Part shown: positions 28,649-37,984 of the stretch, one piece after another
Layout: each line of letters begins with the position of its first letter
Position numbering within the stretch: position 1 is the stretch's first letter
Assembly: GCF_000092845.1 (NCBI RefSeq)
Contig: NC_014150.1
Coordinates: 992,001-1,056,000, forward strand
Reading direction: 5' to 3'
DNA from: Brachyspira murdochii DSM 12563
GTDB taxonomy: Bacteria; Spirochaetota; Brachyspiria; Brachyspirales; Brachyspiraceae
Length of the DNA: 64,000 nt
Notes under the pieces: generated by a model
Told to the model about the DNA's origin: nothing
The model's input: the letters and a program-made list of their open reading frames with translations, nothing else
The model's database searches: none
Made by a program: the position numbers and the translations under genes

Positions 28649-29860
28649 CTATTGAATATCCACTATATCTATCACATAATGCGATATAGGCCTGCTTGAA
28701 GAAGCATATAAATCTGAACCTATTGCCCCCATATTTGTAATGACATCTAAAAAATATTTATTTGCTTTGTAATTGGCATCATTTAATATTGATTGATAAC
28801 AGGCATTTTGTATTGCAGAAGTATCTCCTCCGCTTGCAACTAAAGATAATGCTTTTGTTAAAGATTCTTGTGCTTGCATCTTATAAGTATTCATATCACT
28901 TATTAAATCGTTTATTTTATACATTTCACCACCGCCATGCTCTACCAAACGTACTAGATAATATTTTCCATTCTTTTTAACAGGTAAAAGCCATAACTGA
29001 CTAGCAGAAGCAGTAGAGCCAATATATACATAATTAGTATCATTGTTCAAATAGTTTGTAGGATTTAATCTAAAGTGTGAATCAGAACTTCCGTCTTCGT
29101 TTAATCCTATATCAAACATATGATGATTATTAAAATCTTCTTCTTTGAAGTCGAATTTAGTTTCTAATCTTTGAGCTAACTGCTTCATTCTGTCGGATAA
29201 TCTTGATATACTAAATTCTCTAGCACCCGGAGAATACATATAAATATATATTTTTCCATTTTGAGATGTTATAGGTATTCTGTATTGGTCTATAGCTTTT
29301 TTTATAGATGCATCTGTAGGTATTTGATTTATTTCAGTCCAAGTTATAAGGTCTTTACTTGAGTAATATTTATTGCCGTCTTCTATAAATATAGTATCAG
29401 CATTTGTATATGCTTCTCCATTAACTATCATTGTAAAGGCTCTTATTATTCTTGCATCATCACCTGAGTAATTAATATTTGTTCTTACTTCCTTCATATA
29501 AAAATTATCATTTACATCTATTTCTAACAAATTATAATATGATGTATTGGTATATTTTACAGTTTTATCTTTAGAGTTATAAGAGCATTTATCAATAGCA
29601 GTTAAATAATATCTTCCATTAAAATCAAAAAAATTTCTATAATTATTATAAATTAACCATGTATATGATTCACTGCTGTATATACTTTCAATAGGTGTAA
29701 CTTCTACAGCTGCGTCTTTAGATGGTATGCTTAAATTTGCTATAGGGTCTTCTATGAATTCTGTTCTTTGAGGTATGTTGGGATTAAATACATTTCTTCT
29801 GCACGAAAATATAGTTAACATAATTAATATACAGGATATGATTATTAATATTTTTTTCAT
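28649..29860 (-). CDS. large lipoprotein of unknown function
   Basis: A 403-residue predicted lipoprotein. The signal peptide ends at the lipobox IFSC with Cys20 followed by RRNVF. The mature part is rich in Tyr, Asn and Ser, with DGNKYYSSKDLITWTEINQIP suggestive of a beta-propeller-like blade, and a C-terminal helical stretch (YKMQAQESLTKALSLVASGG). No family is recognised. It is likely exposed in the envelope. AGGAG precedes the start. A long AT-rich interval without genes separates it from the divergent nuclease gene. Confidence 0.72.
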   Translation of the reverse strand: MKKILIIISCILIMLTIFSCRRNVFNPNIPQRTEFIEDPIANLSIPSKDAAVEVTPIESIYSSESYTWLIYNNYRNFFDFNGRYYLTAIDKCSYNSKDKTVKYTNTSYYNLLEIDVNDNFYMKEVRTNINYSGDDARIIRAFTMIVNGEAYTNADTIFIEDGNKYYSSKDLITWTEINQIPTDASIKKAIDQYRIPITSQNGKIYIYMYSPGAREFSISRLSDRMKQLAQRLETKFDFKEEDFNNHHMFDIGLNEDGSSDSHFRLNPTNYLNNDTNYVYIGSTASASQLWLLPVKKNGKYYLVRLVEHGGGEMYKINDLISDMNTYKMQAQESLTKALSLVASGGDTSAIQNACYQSILNDANYKANKYFLDVITNMGAIGSDLYASSSRPISHYVIDIVDIQ

Positions 29861-30407
29861 TATTTATCTCCTAATTTGAAATTGTTTATTATAAAAAATT
29901 GATATGTTTGTTTTATTGGTTTTATGAATAAATATACTATTAAAATTTTGTATTTTATGATATCAGTATATGATATAATATATACAATTTTGAATATTTT
30001 ATCGGTTTCATATTATTTATATATTTTGTTAATAATAGAAAATGATAGTAATATGATGTTTTGAAAAAATAGATATGTTTTTTTAATGAAAATAGAAAGT
30101 TTAAAGTATTAGTCTGTTCTGTTCTGTTTATTATTCATAATAAAGATATATACTCCAAATATATATGTACATACTATCATAATTATAAATATTTTCAAGT
30201 ATTAAAAAAAACAGCTGTAATATCATTTTTTATAAATTACATAATAAAGTATTATTCATAGATAGGTAAGAAACAATATAAGATGATACCAAATATAAGA
30301 TGAATTTCTACTAAAAAAATATAAAAGTCATCTTTTAAAATGTTGTATACAGCCAAATATTAATTATAATATATCAATTAAACTAATCGATAATAAATCA
30401 TGTAATT
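29861..30407. other. long AT-rich intergenic region
   Basis: This is 547 bp between a leftward lipoprotein gene and a rightward nuclease gene. No ORF, RNA gene or clear promoter could be supported. Short tracts such as TCTGTTCTGTTCTGTT near 30115 stand out, as does a repeated ATATAAGATGA at about 30280-30305. Confidence 0.5.
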
Positions 30408-30986
30408 ATGAAAAAATATATTTTTTATTTAATGCTTATATTATTTTTAGTTTCCTGCAAAACAGTTCAGGTATACAATATAAGAGATGATTCTGATAAA
30501 TCTCATTTTGTAAAAATAAACAGAGTAGAATATTTAAAGCCCAATATAAAATATAATATAGACGGAACAGAATATAACACTGATACACTATCAAGAATAT
30601 ACAAAGTTACAAGAAAAAATAGTTTGATACTCTCTAATGCTAAGCGAAATAATTATGCTCAGAGAAAAATAGTAGAACTTTACGGCATAAAAGACTGCGA
30701 TCAGGGAGGGCATATTATAGGCAGACAATTCGGTGGCTCTCCTAATATTGATAATTTAATACCAATAAGCAAAAGTTTAAATATAGGCGAAATGCTAAAA
30801 ACAGAGATGGAATGGAGAGATAATCTCAATGAAGGCAATGAAATAAAAGATATAATAATAAATATAGAATATGTATACACAAATATGCGTCCTAATATAA
30901 TAAGAATTAATTATACAGTAGATAAAGATTATACCAATTATAAAGTAATAAAAATATTTACAAACATAGCAGAAACAAACAATTAA
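30408..30986 (+). CDS. lipoprotein DNA/RNA non-specific endonuclease
   Basis: A 192-residue protein with a lipoprotein signal (LFLVSC, Cys17). The catalytic segment DQGGHIIGRQFGGSPNIDNLIP (residues 98-119) carries the conserved His102 and downstream Asn of the Endonuclea_NS_2 group of beta-beta-alpha-metal nucleases, followed by EWRDNLNEG and a RPNIIRINYTVD strand as in that family. Such enzymes cut DNA or RNA outside the cytoplasm, either for nutrient uptake or as toxins. No immunity gene is seen alongside. The start has only a weak ribosome-binding site. Confidence 0.8.
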   Translation: MKKYIFYLMLILFLVSCKTVQVYNIRDDSDKSHFVKINRVEYLKPNIKYNIDGTEYNTDTLSRIYKVTRKNSLILSNAKRNNYAQRKIVELYGIKDCDQGGHIIGRQFGGSPNIDNLIPISKSLNIGEMLKTEMEWRDNLNEGNEIKDIIINIEYVYTNMRPNIIRINYTVDKDYTNYKVIKIFTNIAETNN

Positions 30987-31022
30987 AAAACGCCCCAAAA
31001 TTATAATACAATTTTGAAGCGT
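30984..31022 (-). terminator. terminator after clpC
   Basis: An imperfect hairpin (ACGC at 30990-30993 with GCGT at 31019-31022, and CAAAATT at 30996-31002 with AATTTTG at 31010-31016) is followed on the minus strand by a run of T. It lies between the convergent nuclease and clpC. Confidence 0.65.
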
Positions 31023-31048
31023 CTTAAATATTTATAGGAGTATGTTAA

Positions 31049-33535
31049 CTAACTTTTGGATAATTCCTTATCTTCAGTCTTAACTGACTTAGTATAAGAA
31101 AATATCAAAGAGCCATCATTAGCATCAACATTAATAATATCACCCTCTTCTATATTACCAAACAATATTTCTGTACTCACATAATCTTCTATCTCTTTTT
31201 GTATAGCTCTTCTTAAACTTCTAGCACCATACTTCTTATCAAAGCCTTTATCTATAATATAGCTTTTGGCTTCTTCAGTCAAATTAATTACTATATTTCT
31301 TTCTTTAATAGCTTCATTCAATTCTTTAAGCATTATATTAATGATATCTTTAAGATCATCTTTAGTGAGGGTATGGAAAACTATAATATCATCTATTCTG
31401 TTTAAAAACTCCGGATTAAAGTTTTGTTTTAATTCTTCTAAGGCAAAATTTTTGATATCATTAGTATCTTTTTCGCTTCCAACTGCATTAAATCCTAAAG
31501 AGCTGCCTTTAACTATATCTCTGGCACCTAAATTACTTGTTATTATAATGATAGTATTAGAAAAATCAACCTTTCTTCCAAAATTATCAGTAAGCTGCCC
31601 CTCTTCAAGCACCTGCAAAAGTATATTAGTAACATCAGGGTGAGCTTTTTCTATTTCATCAAAAAGTATAAGAGAATAAGGTTTTCTTCTTACTTTTTCA
31701 GTAAGTCCGCCTCCTTCTTCATAACCGACATATCCCGGAGGAGCTCCTATAAGTCTGCTTACAGCAAATTTTTCCATAAACTCACTCATATCTATTCTTA
31801 TAAGTGCATCGCTGTCTCCGAACATAAACTCTGAAAGCACTTTAGCTAAAGCAGTTTTTCCAACTCCAGTAGGTCCTAAGAAAATAAAACTTCCAAGCGG
31901 TCTTTTAGAAGTTTTAAGTCCTGCTCTGCTTCTTCTTATAGCTCTTGATATAGAAGCTATAGCCTCTTTTTGACCTACAACCTTCTGATGAAGTTCATCT
32001 TCCATGCCTATAAGTCTTTTGCTTTCTGAGTTTAGAAGTCTTTTTATAGGTATATTAGTTATTTCTGATATTACATGTCTTATATCATCTTCTTCTATAT
32101 AAGTTTCAATTTTTTCTCTTTCTTCACGCCATTTCTCTTCTTTTTTAGAAAGCTCTTCCTGCAAAGCTGTAATTTCATCTCTTATTTTAGCAGCCTCTTC
32201 AAAGTTCTGATTATCAACAGCATTCTTTTTATCCTGATTAAGCTCTTCTATTTTCTTTTCTAAATCTTTAAACTCCTGAGGTCTTGTCATATTCATAAGC
32301 CTTGCTCTTGAACCAGCCTCATCTATCAAATCTATAGCCTTATCAGGCAAATGTCTTTCAAAAATATATCTTTTACTTAAAACAGCAGCTGCTGTAATAG
32401 CCTCATCAGTATATTTTACTTTATGATGTTCTTCATATTTTGATTTTATACCATTTAATATTTCTATAGTATCTTCTATGCTAGGCTCTTCAACATTGAT
32501 AGGCTGAAATCTTCTAACCAAAGCACCGTCTTTTTCTATATATTTTTTATATTCATTTATTGTAGTAGCTCCTATACATTGAATTTCACCGCGTGAAAGA
32601 GCAGGTTTTAACATATTAGCAGCATCTAAAGCACCCTCAGCTCCTCCCGCACCTATTAATGTATGAAGCTCATCTATAAATATTATTATATTATTAGCTT
32701 TTTTAATTTCCAAAACTATATTTTTTATTCTCTCTTCAAATTCACCTCTATATTTAGTACCTGCAACAACAGATGACAAATCAAGAGTTAATACTCGTTT
32801 TTTGAGAAGTATATCAGGCACATCAGCAGATACTATTTTCTCTGCCAAACCTTCAACTATAGCCGTTTTACCTACACCTGGCTCACCTAAAAGTATAGGA
32901 TTATTCTTTTTTCTTCTTGAGAGAATCTGTACTACTCTCATAACTTCATTTTCTCTTCCTATAACTTTGTCCAAAGCCTTATCACGTGCTAGTTTAGTTA
33001 AATCGCGGGCAAACTGATCTAATGTAGGAGTTTTTACTTTTTTTACTGTTTCATCTTGATGAGTCTGCTCTGAAGAAGATATACTGCTTCCAGCTACACC
33101 AAGCATTTTTAATATTTCCTGTCTTAATATAGTAAGTTCAAGCCCCATACTTGTAAGTACATTATATGCTGTACCGCCCTCTTCTCTTAAAAGTCCAAGA
33201 AGTAAATGTTCTGTACCTATATAGTTATGGCTTAAAGCTCTAGCCTCTTCTGCCGACCTGCTTATGAGTTTTTGTACTCTAGGAGCAGTAGGTAATGTAC
33301 CAAATACTTTTGTAGATGAAGATTTAACCATAGCAGATTCAAGCTCAAGTTTTAATCTGTCCAAATCAATTTTCAATCTAAGTAAAACACGTGTAGCCAA
33401 AGCCTCTGATTCATGAAGAAGCCCCAAAAGAATATGCTCTGGAGTAACCATATCATGATTTAATCTTTTAGCCTCTTCCTGAGCATATAATTCTATAACC
33501 TTTTTTGCTTTACTTGTTAAATGAAATTGAAACAT
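31049..33535 (-). CDS. clpC: ATP-dependent Clp protease ATPase subunit ClpC
   Basis: An 828-residue Hsp100 ATPase. Two N-terminal Clp_N repeats (about 1-150) are followed by AAA-1 with [15 protein letters not shown] and a [17 protein letters not shown] Walker B, then a UVR-type coiled region ([14 protein letters not shown], about residue 440) which marks ClpC as opposed to ClpA or ClpB, then AAA-2 with [12 protein letters not shown] and an [12 protein letters not shown] Walker B. The LGF loop [10 protein letters not shown] would dock ClpP, so it probably works with a ClpP encoded elsewhere to unfold and degrade proteins. AGGA lies before the ATG. Confidence 0.96.
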   Translation of the reverse strand: MFQFHLTSKAKKVIELYAQEEAKRLNHDMVTPEHILLGLLHESEALATRVLLRLKIDLDRLKLELESAMVKSSSTKVFGTLPTAPRVQKLISRSAEEARALSHNYIGTEHLLLGLLREEGGTAYNVLTSMGLELTILRQEILKMLGVAGSSISSSEQTHQDETVKKVKTPTLDQFARDLTKLARDKALDKVIGRENEVMRVVQILSRRKKNNPILLGEPGVGKTAIVEGLAEKIVSADVPDILLKKRVLTLDLSSVVAGTKYRGEFEERIKNIVLEIKKANNIIIFIDELHTLIGAGGAEGALDAANMLKPALSRGEIQCIGATTINEYKKYIEKDGALVRRFQPINVEEPSIEDTIEILNGIKSKYEEHHKVKYTDEAITAAAVLSKRYIFERHLPDKAIDLIDEAGSRARLMNMTRPQEFKDLEKKIEELNQDKKNAVDNQNFEEAAKIRDEITALQEELSKKEEKWREEREKIETYIEEDDIRHVISEITNIPIKRLLNSESKRLIGMEDELHQKVVGQKEAIASISRAIRRSRAGLKTSKRPLGSFIFLGPTGVGKTALAKVLSEFMFGDSDALIRIDMSEFMEKFAVSRLIGAPPGYVGYEEGGGLTEKVRRKPYSLILFDEIEKAHPDVTNILLQVLEEGQLTDNFGRKVDFSNTIIIITSNLGARDIVKGSSLGFNAVGSEKDTNDIKNFALEELKQNFNPEFLNRIDDIIVFHTLTKDDLKDIINIMLKELNEAIKERNIVINLTEEAKSYIIDKGFDKKYGARSLRRAIQKEIEDYVSTEILFGNIEEGDIINVDANDGSLIFSYTKSVKTEDKELSKS

Positions 33536-33712
33536 ATTACAATCCTATATATAACATTATATATAATATATAATTATCTTTATAATTTTTAATTTAATAG
33601 CTATTATTATCGGCTATAATAGAAATACTATTATTAATTAAAGCCCGATAAAATCATAGATTTTACATATAATGATGCTAAGAGATAAAAGCATTAACAG
33701 CAATTTTTTATT

Positions 33713-34042
33713 TTAAATAAAACTGCTGTTAGCTACATTAACAACATTTATATTATTTCTCGTAGTTGATGCAGTATTTGTCTTAATATTAGTATCATCT
33801 TGAGGGGTTGAATATAATAATGATAATACCAATGCTAAAACTATTGCCGAAGACAAAGCAAAAGAAAGCCTAGCAGAACACATAAAAGCATAAAAAGGAT
33901 TAAATTCATTTTTCTTAGAACTTTCCATCTTAGCCCTTTGAAGCATGTACTGCCATTCTCTATCAGGCAAACTAGGCAAATCGAAATAATGTTTTCTTCT
34001 TTCAATTTTGCTTTTAAATTGCATCATCTCATGTAATTTCAT
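33713..34042 (-). CDS. short single-pass membrane protein, putative anti-sigma factor
   Basis: A 109-residue protein with a cytoplasmic N-terminal part (EMMQFKSKIERRKHYFDLPSLPDREWQYMLQ), one membrane segment at about residues 58-77 (RLSFALSSAIVLALVLSLLY) and a short extracytoplasmic tail. It starts within the stop codon of the ECF sigma gene (ATGA overlap), the usual layout of a sigma/anti-sigma pair. It lacks the HxxxCxxC zinc motif of many anti-sigma factors and is very short, so the assignment is contextual only. Confidence 0.6.
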   Translation of the reverse strand: MKLHEMMQFKSKIERRKHYFDLPSLPDREWQYMLQRAKMESSKKNEFNPFYAFMCSARLSFALSSAIVLALVLSLLYSTPQDDTNIKTNTASTTRNNINVVNVANSSFI

Positions 34043-34611
34043 AAAAGAGTCCTTTCTTTTTCTAATAGCGATTTCATTTTTTTAAGGGCATAAGAATAGT
34101 TGCTCTTAGCCGAATCGCTTGATATATTTAAAATATCTGCTATTTCTTTATATGAGTAATTCTCATAATATCTCAATATAAAGACATCTCTCTGTTTTCC
34201 CTTCAATTTTCTAGAGGCATTATATATTTTCTCCTGAAGGTATATCCTCTCATATTCTTTTTCGGTATTATACCTCTTATCATCTACTACCTCTAATTTT
34301 TCCAAATAAGGCGACTCTCTCCTATAAGCCTTAGAATACATGTTTATAGCGGTATTGCTTATTATACGGTATAGCCAGCCTTTGAAATAATTACGTTCTT
34401 CATATCTGTCTATAGCTTTATAAACACGTATAAGTACATCTTGTGTTAAATCCATAGCATCTTCATAATTATGCATGAAACGATATGATAAATTAAATAT
34501 ATAATTTTTATATCTAGTTAATAATAAGTCTAATGCTTCGCTGTCGCCTTTTTTATGTGCCTCTATAAGTTCATAATCTTTTAATAATTCTTTTTCTTTA
34601 GTTTCTATCAT
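34039..34611 (-). CDS. ECF-type RNA polymerase sigma factor
   Basis: A 190-residue sigma factor of the RpoE group. Sigma region 2 reads DLTQDVLIRVYKAIDRY then FKGWLYRIISNTAINMYSK, and region 4 reads RDVFILRYYENYSYKEIADILNISSDSAKSNYSYALKKM. I start it at ATG 34611: the longer frame opens with TTG at 34626, but the TTGGAG there is itself a ribosome-binding site nine bases upstream of the ATG. The overlapping downstream gene encodes a small membrane protein, probably its regulator. The target regulon is unknown. Confidence 0.92.
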   Translation of the reverse strand: MIETKEKELLKDYELIEAHKKGDSEALDLLLTRYKNYIFNLSYRFMHNYEDAMDLTQDVLIRVYKAIDRYEERNYFKGWLYRIISNTAINMYSKAYRRESPYLEKLEVVDDKRYNTEKEYERIYLQEKIYNASRKLKGKQRDVFILRYYENYSYKEIADILNISSDSAKSNYSYALKKMKSLLEKERTLL

Positions 34612-34690
34612 CTCTGCAAACTCCAATTATCTGTTCTTAAAATAATATATACACATTATTTATAACAAATACAATAACATTTAAGTAAAA

Positions 34691-36505
34691 TCAGGCCATA
34701 TAACTTTCTTTGACAAAATTCTTATTAGAACCGTCAGTTTTCTTTTTATCATTTCCTGAGTTTACTGCCTCTTTCTCATTAAACGCACACTCTATATCAT
34801 ATTTAGTAAGAGTGAGAGTATTGCCTTTTATACCGTCCAAATTAAAAAGTATATTGACCATTGCTGTTTCTACTATACTTTTTAATGACCTTGCCCCCAT
34901 ATTCATACTAGAAGCCTTATCAACTATAAAGTTAATAGCTTCTGAAGTTACAGTAAGTTTTTTACCTATACTTCTAAAAAATTCCGTGTATTTTATGATA
35001 GGAGATTCTTTAGTTTTTGTCAAGATATCTTTTAAATTTTCCTTAGTAAGCTCATTTAAAGTTACTATTATAGGTATTCTTCCTATAAACTCCGGTATCA
35101 TACCATATTTTTCTATATCTTTAACATCAACTTGACTTAATATTCTATCCTTTTGAAGTTTATTAATAACTGCATTAGAACCGAAACCTAAACTATTTTC
35201 TCCTTTCAAACGCATTTTTATAATATCATCAAGCCCAACAAAAGCACCGCCGAATATGAATAATATATTTTTAGTGTTCATAAGTATGCCGTCGCTTGAA
35301 TGCATCATACGCCTATCTCCGAACTCCGGAACCCTTATGTCCTCTCCATTCATCATAGAAAGCAAAGCCTCCTGAACAGCCTTATCTGAAGGGTTGCCGG
35401 TAGTAGACTGATGTGCATCTGCCTTCGCTATCTTATCAACTTCATCTAAAAATACTATACCATGCTGAGCATGCTCCAAATCTCCATTAGCCTTTCTATA
35501 TAGATTGTACAAAACAACCTCTACATCATCTCCTACATATCCTGTTTCTGTAAGTGTAGTAACATCGGCACGTGCAAAAGGAAGTCCTAAAATATCGGCT
35601 AATGTCTTTACCAAATAAGTTTTTCCAACACCTGTAGGTCCTATCATAAGTATATTAGACCTAAAAGGTATTTCTTTATTTCCGCTTATTCTAAGGCAAT
35701 GCAGATATGCATGTACTGCCAATGCCTTTTTAGCCTCATCCTGACCTATAACTGTTTTATCAAGTTCTGCTACTATTTCTTTTGGTGTAAGTATATCTGA
35801 TGATTTTTTCTTACCTGATGCCTTATTTTCTGATGTATATTTTCTTATAACTTCTTCGCTGTTTATAACTCCTTCTATAATACTATAATTCTCTTTCTCC
35901 AAAAAAGCAAAAATGATTTTAGAGTTAATAAATGTTATAAGCGTATTTGATATCTCTAATATGCCGCCGCTTGGATACGGTTCATGAGATAATGTAAATA
36001 TACCGCTTGACATTAATTTACCTTTAGGGTCAAAATAATGATATTTATTTATATATATATCTGAATTTAGAGTAATAAGTTCTAATATACGTCTGATAGA
36101 TATGGCAGACATAGAATCCCCATAAATTGTATATACTAAAACTGAATATAATATAAATCTCTCATCTAAATTAAGTTCTCTTTCAGTTATAAATTTTTCT
36201 ATATTAAAATTATATTTCTTAAAACCAGATATTTTTCTTACATCACTCTTTAATGAATTAACAAGCAAATCAACCTCATTGGCATTATTAACAGCTTTTT
36301 CATTGTTAGAAGTCATTTCATCTTCATACCCTAAAGCTCTGTCAATATTGCTTGATAATCTTCTAGTCATATCATTTCTATCGGATATCAAATTTAATGT
36401 ATAAACTATCTTAGTAATTATTTCAAAATATGCCCTGAAAGCATCGTCTCTGTCTTTGTATTTTTCCTGATTTTCTTTAGCTTCTTCATTATTTTTCTTC
36501 TTCAT
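34691..36505 (-). CDS. ClpX-like AAA+ ATPase with a divergent N-terminal domain
   Basis: A 604-residue protein. From about residue 236 it is a ClpX-type AAA+ module: GPTGVGKT (Walker A, 289-296), pore loop GYVG (322-325), VFLDEVD (Walker B, 351-357), and the ClpP-docking loop SLGF (438-441). The usual ClpX zinc-binding domain (four cysteines) is absent: the first 240 residues contain no cysteine and instead include LDERFILYSVLVYTIYGDSM and FDPKGKLMSSGIFTL, somewhat like a winged-helix adaptor domain. The RKH pore loop of ClpX is replaced by RRMMHSS. It probably unfolds substrates for ClpP but with its own recognition domain. rimO ends 17 bp before it, on the same strand. Confidence 0.88.
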   Translation of the reverse strand: MKKKNNEEAKENQEKYKDRDDAFRAYFEIITKIVYTLNLISDRNDMTRRLSSNIDRALGYEDEMTSNNEKAVNNANEVDLLVNSLKSDVRKISGFKKYNFNIEKFITERELNLDERFILYSVLVYTIYGDSMSAISIRRILELITLNSDIYINKYHYFDPKGKLMSSGIFTLSHEPYPSGGILEISNTLITFINSKIIFAFLEKENYSIIEGVINSEEVIRKYTSENKASGKKKSSDILTPKEIVAELDKTVIGQDEAKKALAVHAYLHCLRISGNKEIPFRSNILMIGPTGVGKTYLVKTLADILGLPFARADVTTLTETGYVGDDVEVVLYNLYRKANGDLEHAQHGIVFLDEVDKIAKADAHQSTTGNPSDKAVQEALLSMMNGEDIRVPEFGDRRMMHSSDGILMNTKNILFIFGGAFVGLDDIIKMRLKGENSLGFGSNAVINKLQKDRILSQVDVKDIEKYGMIPEFIGRIPIIVTLNELTKENLKDILTKTKESPIIKYTEFFRSIGKKLTVTSEAINFIVDKASSMNMGARSLKSIVETAMVNILFNLDGIKGNTLTLTKYDIECAFNEKEAVNSGNDKKKTDGSNKNFVKESYMA

Positions 36506-36522
36506 AAATAATCCTCCTAAAA

Positions 36523-37845
36523 CTATTTAACCAAATCACCTATTAAATCATATTCTGTATGATGAGTGATATTTACTTTAACTATATCACCTATATTTAT
36601 ATCATAATTATTTTCATTATAAACCTCAACACAGCCGTCAACCTCTGGGGCATCATATTTGCTTCTTCCTATAAACTTATTATCATCTTCTTTTTCTTCT
36701 ATCAATACATCTATAGTTTTTCCTATAAATCTTTCAAGCCTCTCTTCAGAAACCTCTATAGCAGCCCTCATAAGTCTCTCTCTAAGCATCATTTTTTTGT
36801 TTCTGCTTATTTTAGGCTTATCTATAGTCAATGCTTTTGTATTCTCCTCTTCGGAATATGTAAACACCCCTACCCTATCTATTTTGGCACTTCTCACAAA
36901 TTTTATTAACTTCTTAAAACTCTCTTTGGTTTCACCCGGAAAACCTACTATTAAAGAAGTTCTTATTACAGCATTTTCATCATAGCTTCTTATTCTATTA
37001 ATCATATTTCTGTAAAATTTGTATGCTCTTTTTCCTCTATTCATATCTTTAAGTATTTCTTCATCAACATGCTGCAAAGGTATATCAAAATAAGGAACAA
37101 CTTTATCTATAGTAAAAAATGCTTTTATTATATCATTATTTAGTACAACAGGATTTTGATATAATACCCTTATCCATTCAATACCTTCAATCTTTGAAAG
37201 TTCTTTTAGCAAATCCGGCAAAGCTAATCTTTTATAAATATCATGTCCGTAATATGTAGTTTCCTGTGCTATTAAATTAATCTCCTTAGCACCATTTCTA
37301 GCATAATTCTCTGCCTCTTTAACTATATCTTCAATCTTCCTGCTTCTATGATCTCCCCTAATACCGGGTATAGCACAAAAACTGCAATTAGCATGACAGC
37401 CGTCACTTATCCTTATATAAACACTATATTTAGAACCAGTATTTATTCTATCCCCATACTCTTTATATTCGGTATTATCTTCTCCGTCATAAAAACCGTC
37501 TTTATTTACAGCTTCCAATATCTTTTCCAAATCATGTATACCTATAGCAGCATCAACCTCTTTAAACATATCAAGAAAATTATCTTTATACCTTTCACTC
37601 ATACAGCCGGATACTATAAGTCTTTTACATTTTCCGTATTTTTTGTACATAGAATGGTCAAATATAGCATCAATTGATTCTTTTTTTGAATCTTCTATAA
37701 AAGCACAAGTATTTATAACTATAACATCAGCATCTTCCGGATTATTGGTAACATTAAATCCGTTTTTCTGTAATATAGCTAATATATGCTCTCCGTCAAC
37801 CGTATTTTTCTCGCAGCCCAAACTATGTAAATATATATTCTTCAA
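36523..37845 (-). CDS. rimO: ribosomal protein S12 methylthiotransferase RimO
   Basis: A 440-residue radical-SAM enzyme that methylthiolates an aspartate of ribosomal protein S12. The N-terminal domain opens with LHSLGCEKNTVDGE, followed by NTCAFIEDSKKESIDAI, which identifies RimO and not MiaB. The radical-SAM cluster is CHANCSFCAIPGIRGDHRSR. It ends with a TRAM-like region. Start codon is TTG at 37845, preceded by AAGGA. It is followed after 17 bp by the clpX-like gene. Confidence 0.95.
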   Translation of the reverse strand: MKNIYLHSLGCEKNTVDGEHILAILQKNGFNVTNNPEDADVIVINTCAFIEDSKKESIDAIFDHSMYKKYGKCKRLIVSGCMSERYKDNFLDMFKEVDAAIGIHDLEKILEAVNKDGFYDGEDNTEYKEYGDRINTGSKYSVYIRISDGCHANCSFCAIPGIRGDHRSRKIEDIVKEAENYARNGAKEINLIAQETTYYGHDIYKRLALPDLLKELSKIEGIEWIRVLYQNPVVLNNDIIKAFFTIDKVVPYFDIPLQHVDEEILKDMNRGKRAYKFYRNMINRIRSYDENAVIRTSLIVGFPGETKESFKKLIKFVRSAKIDRVGVFTYSEEENTKALTIDKPKISRNKKMMLRERLMRAAIEVSEERLERFIGKTIDVLIEEKEDDNKFIGRSKYDAPEVDGCVEVYNENNYDINIGDIVKVNITHHTEYDLIGDLVK

Positions 37846-37984
37846 TTAATTATCCTTTATATTAAACTTTGTATCACATAAACTTTATATTCACTTAACT
37901 TAATAAAGTTACAATATATTTATAAAAAAACTATAACAATTTAATAATTTCTTATAAAAATAATTATTTTTTAATCCAAAAATA

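Noticed and set aside
33690-33735. Hairpin AACAGCA/TGCTGTT at the end of the anti-sigma gene as a terminator
   Set aside because: No T-run follows the stem on the gene's own strand.
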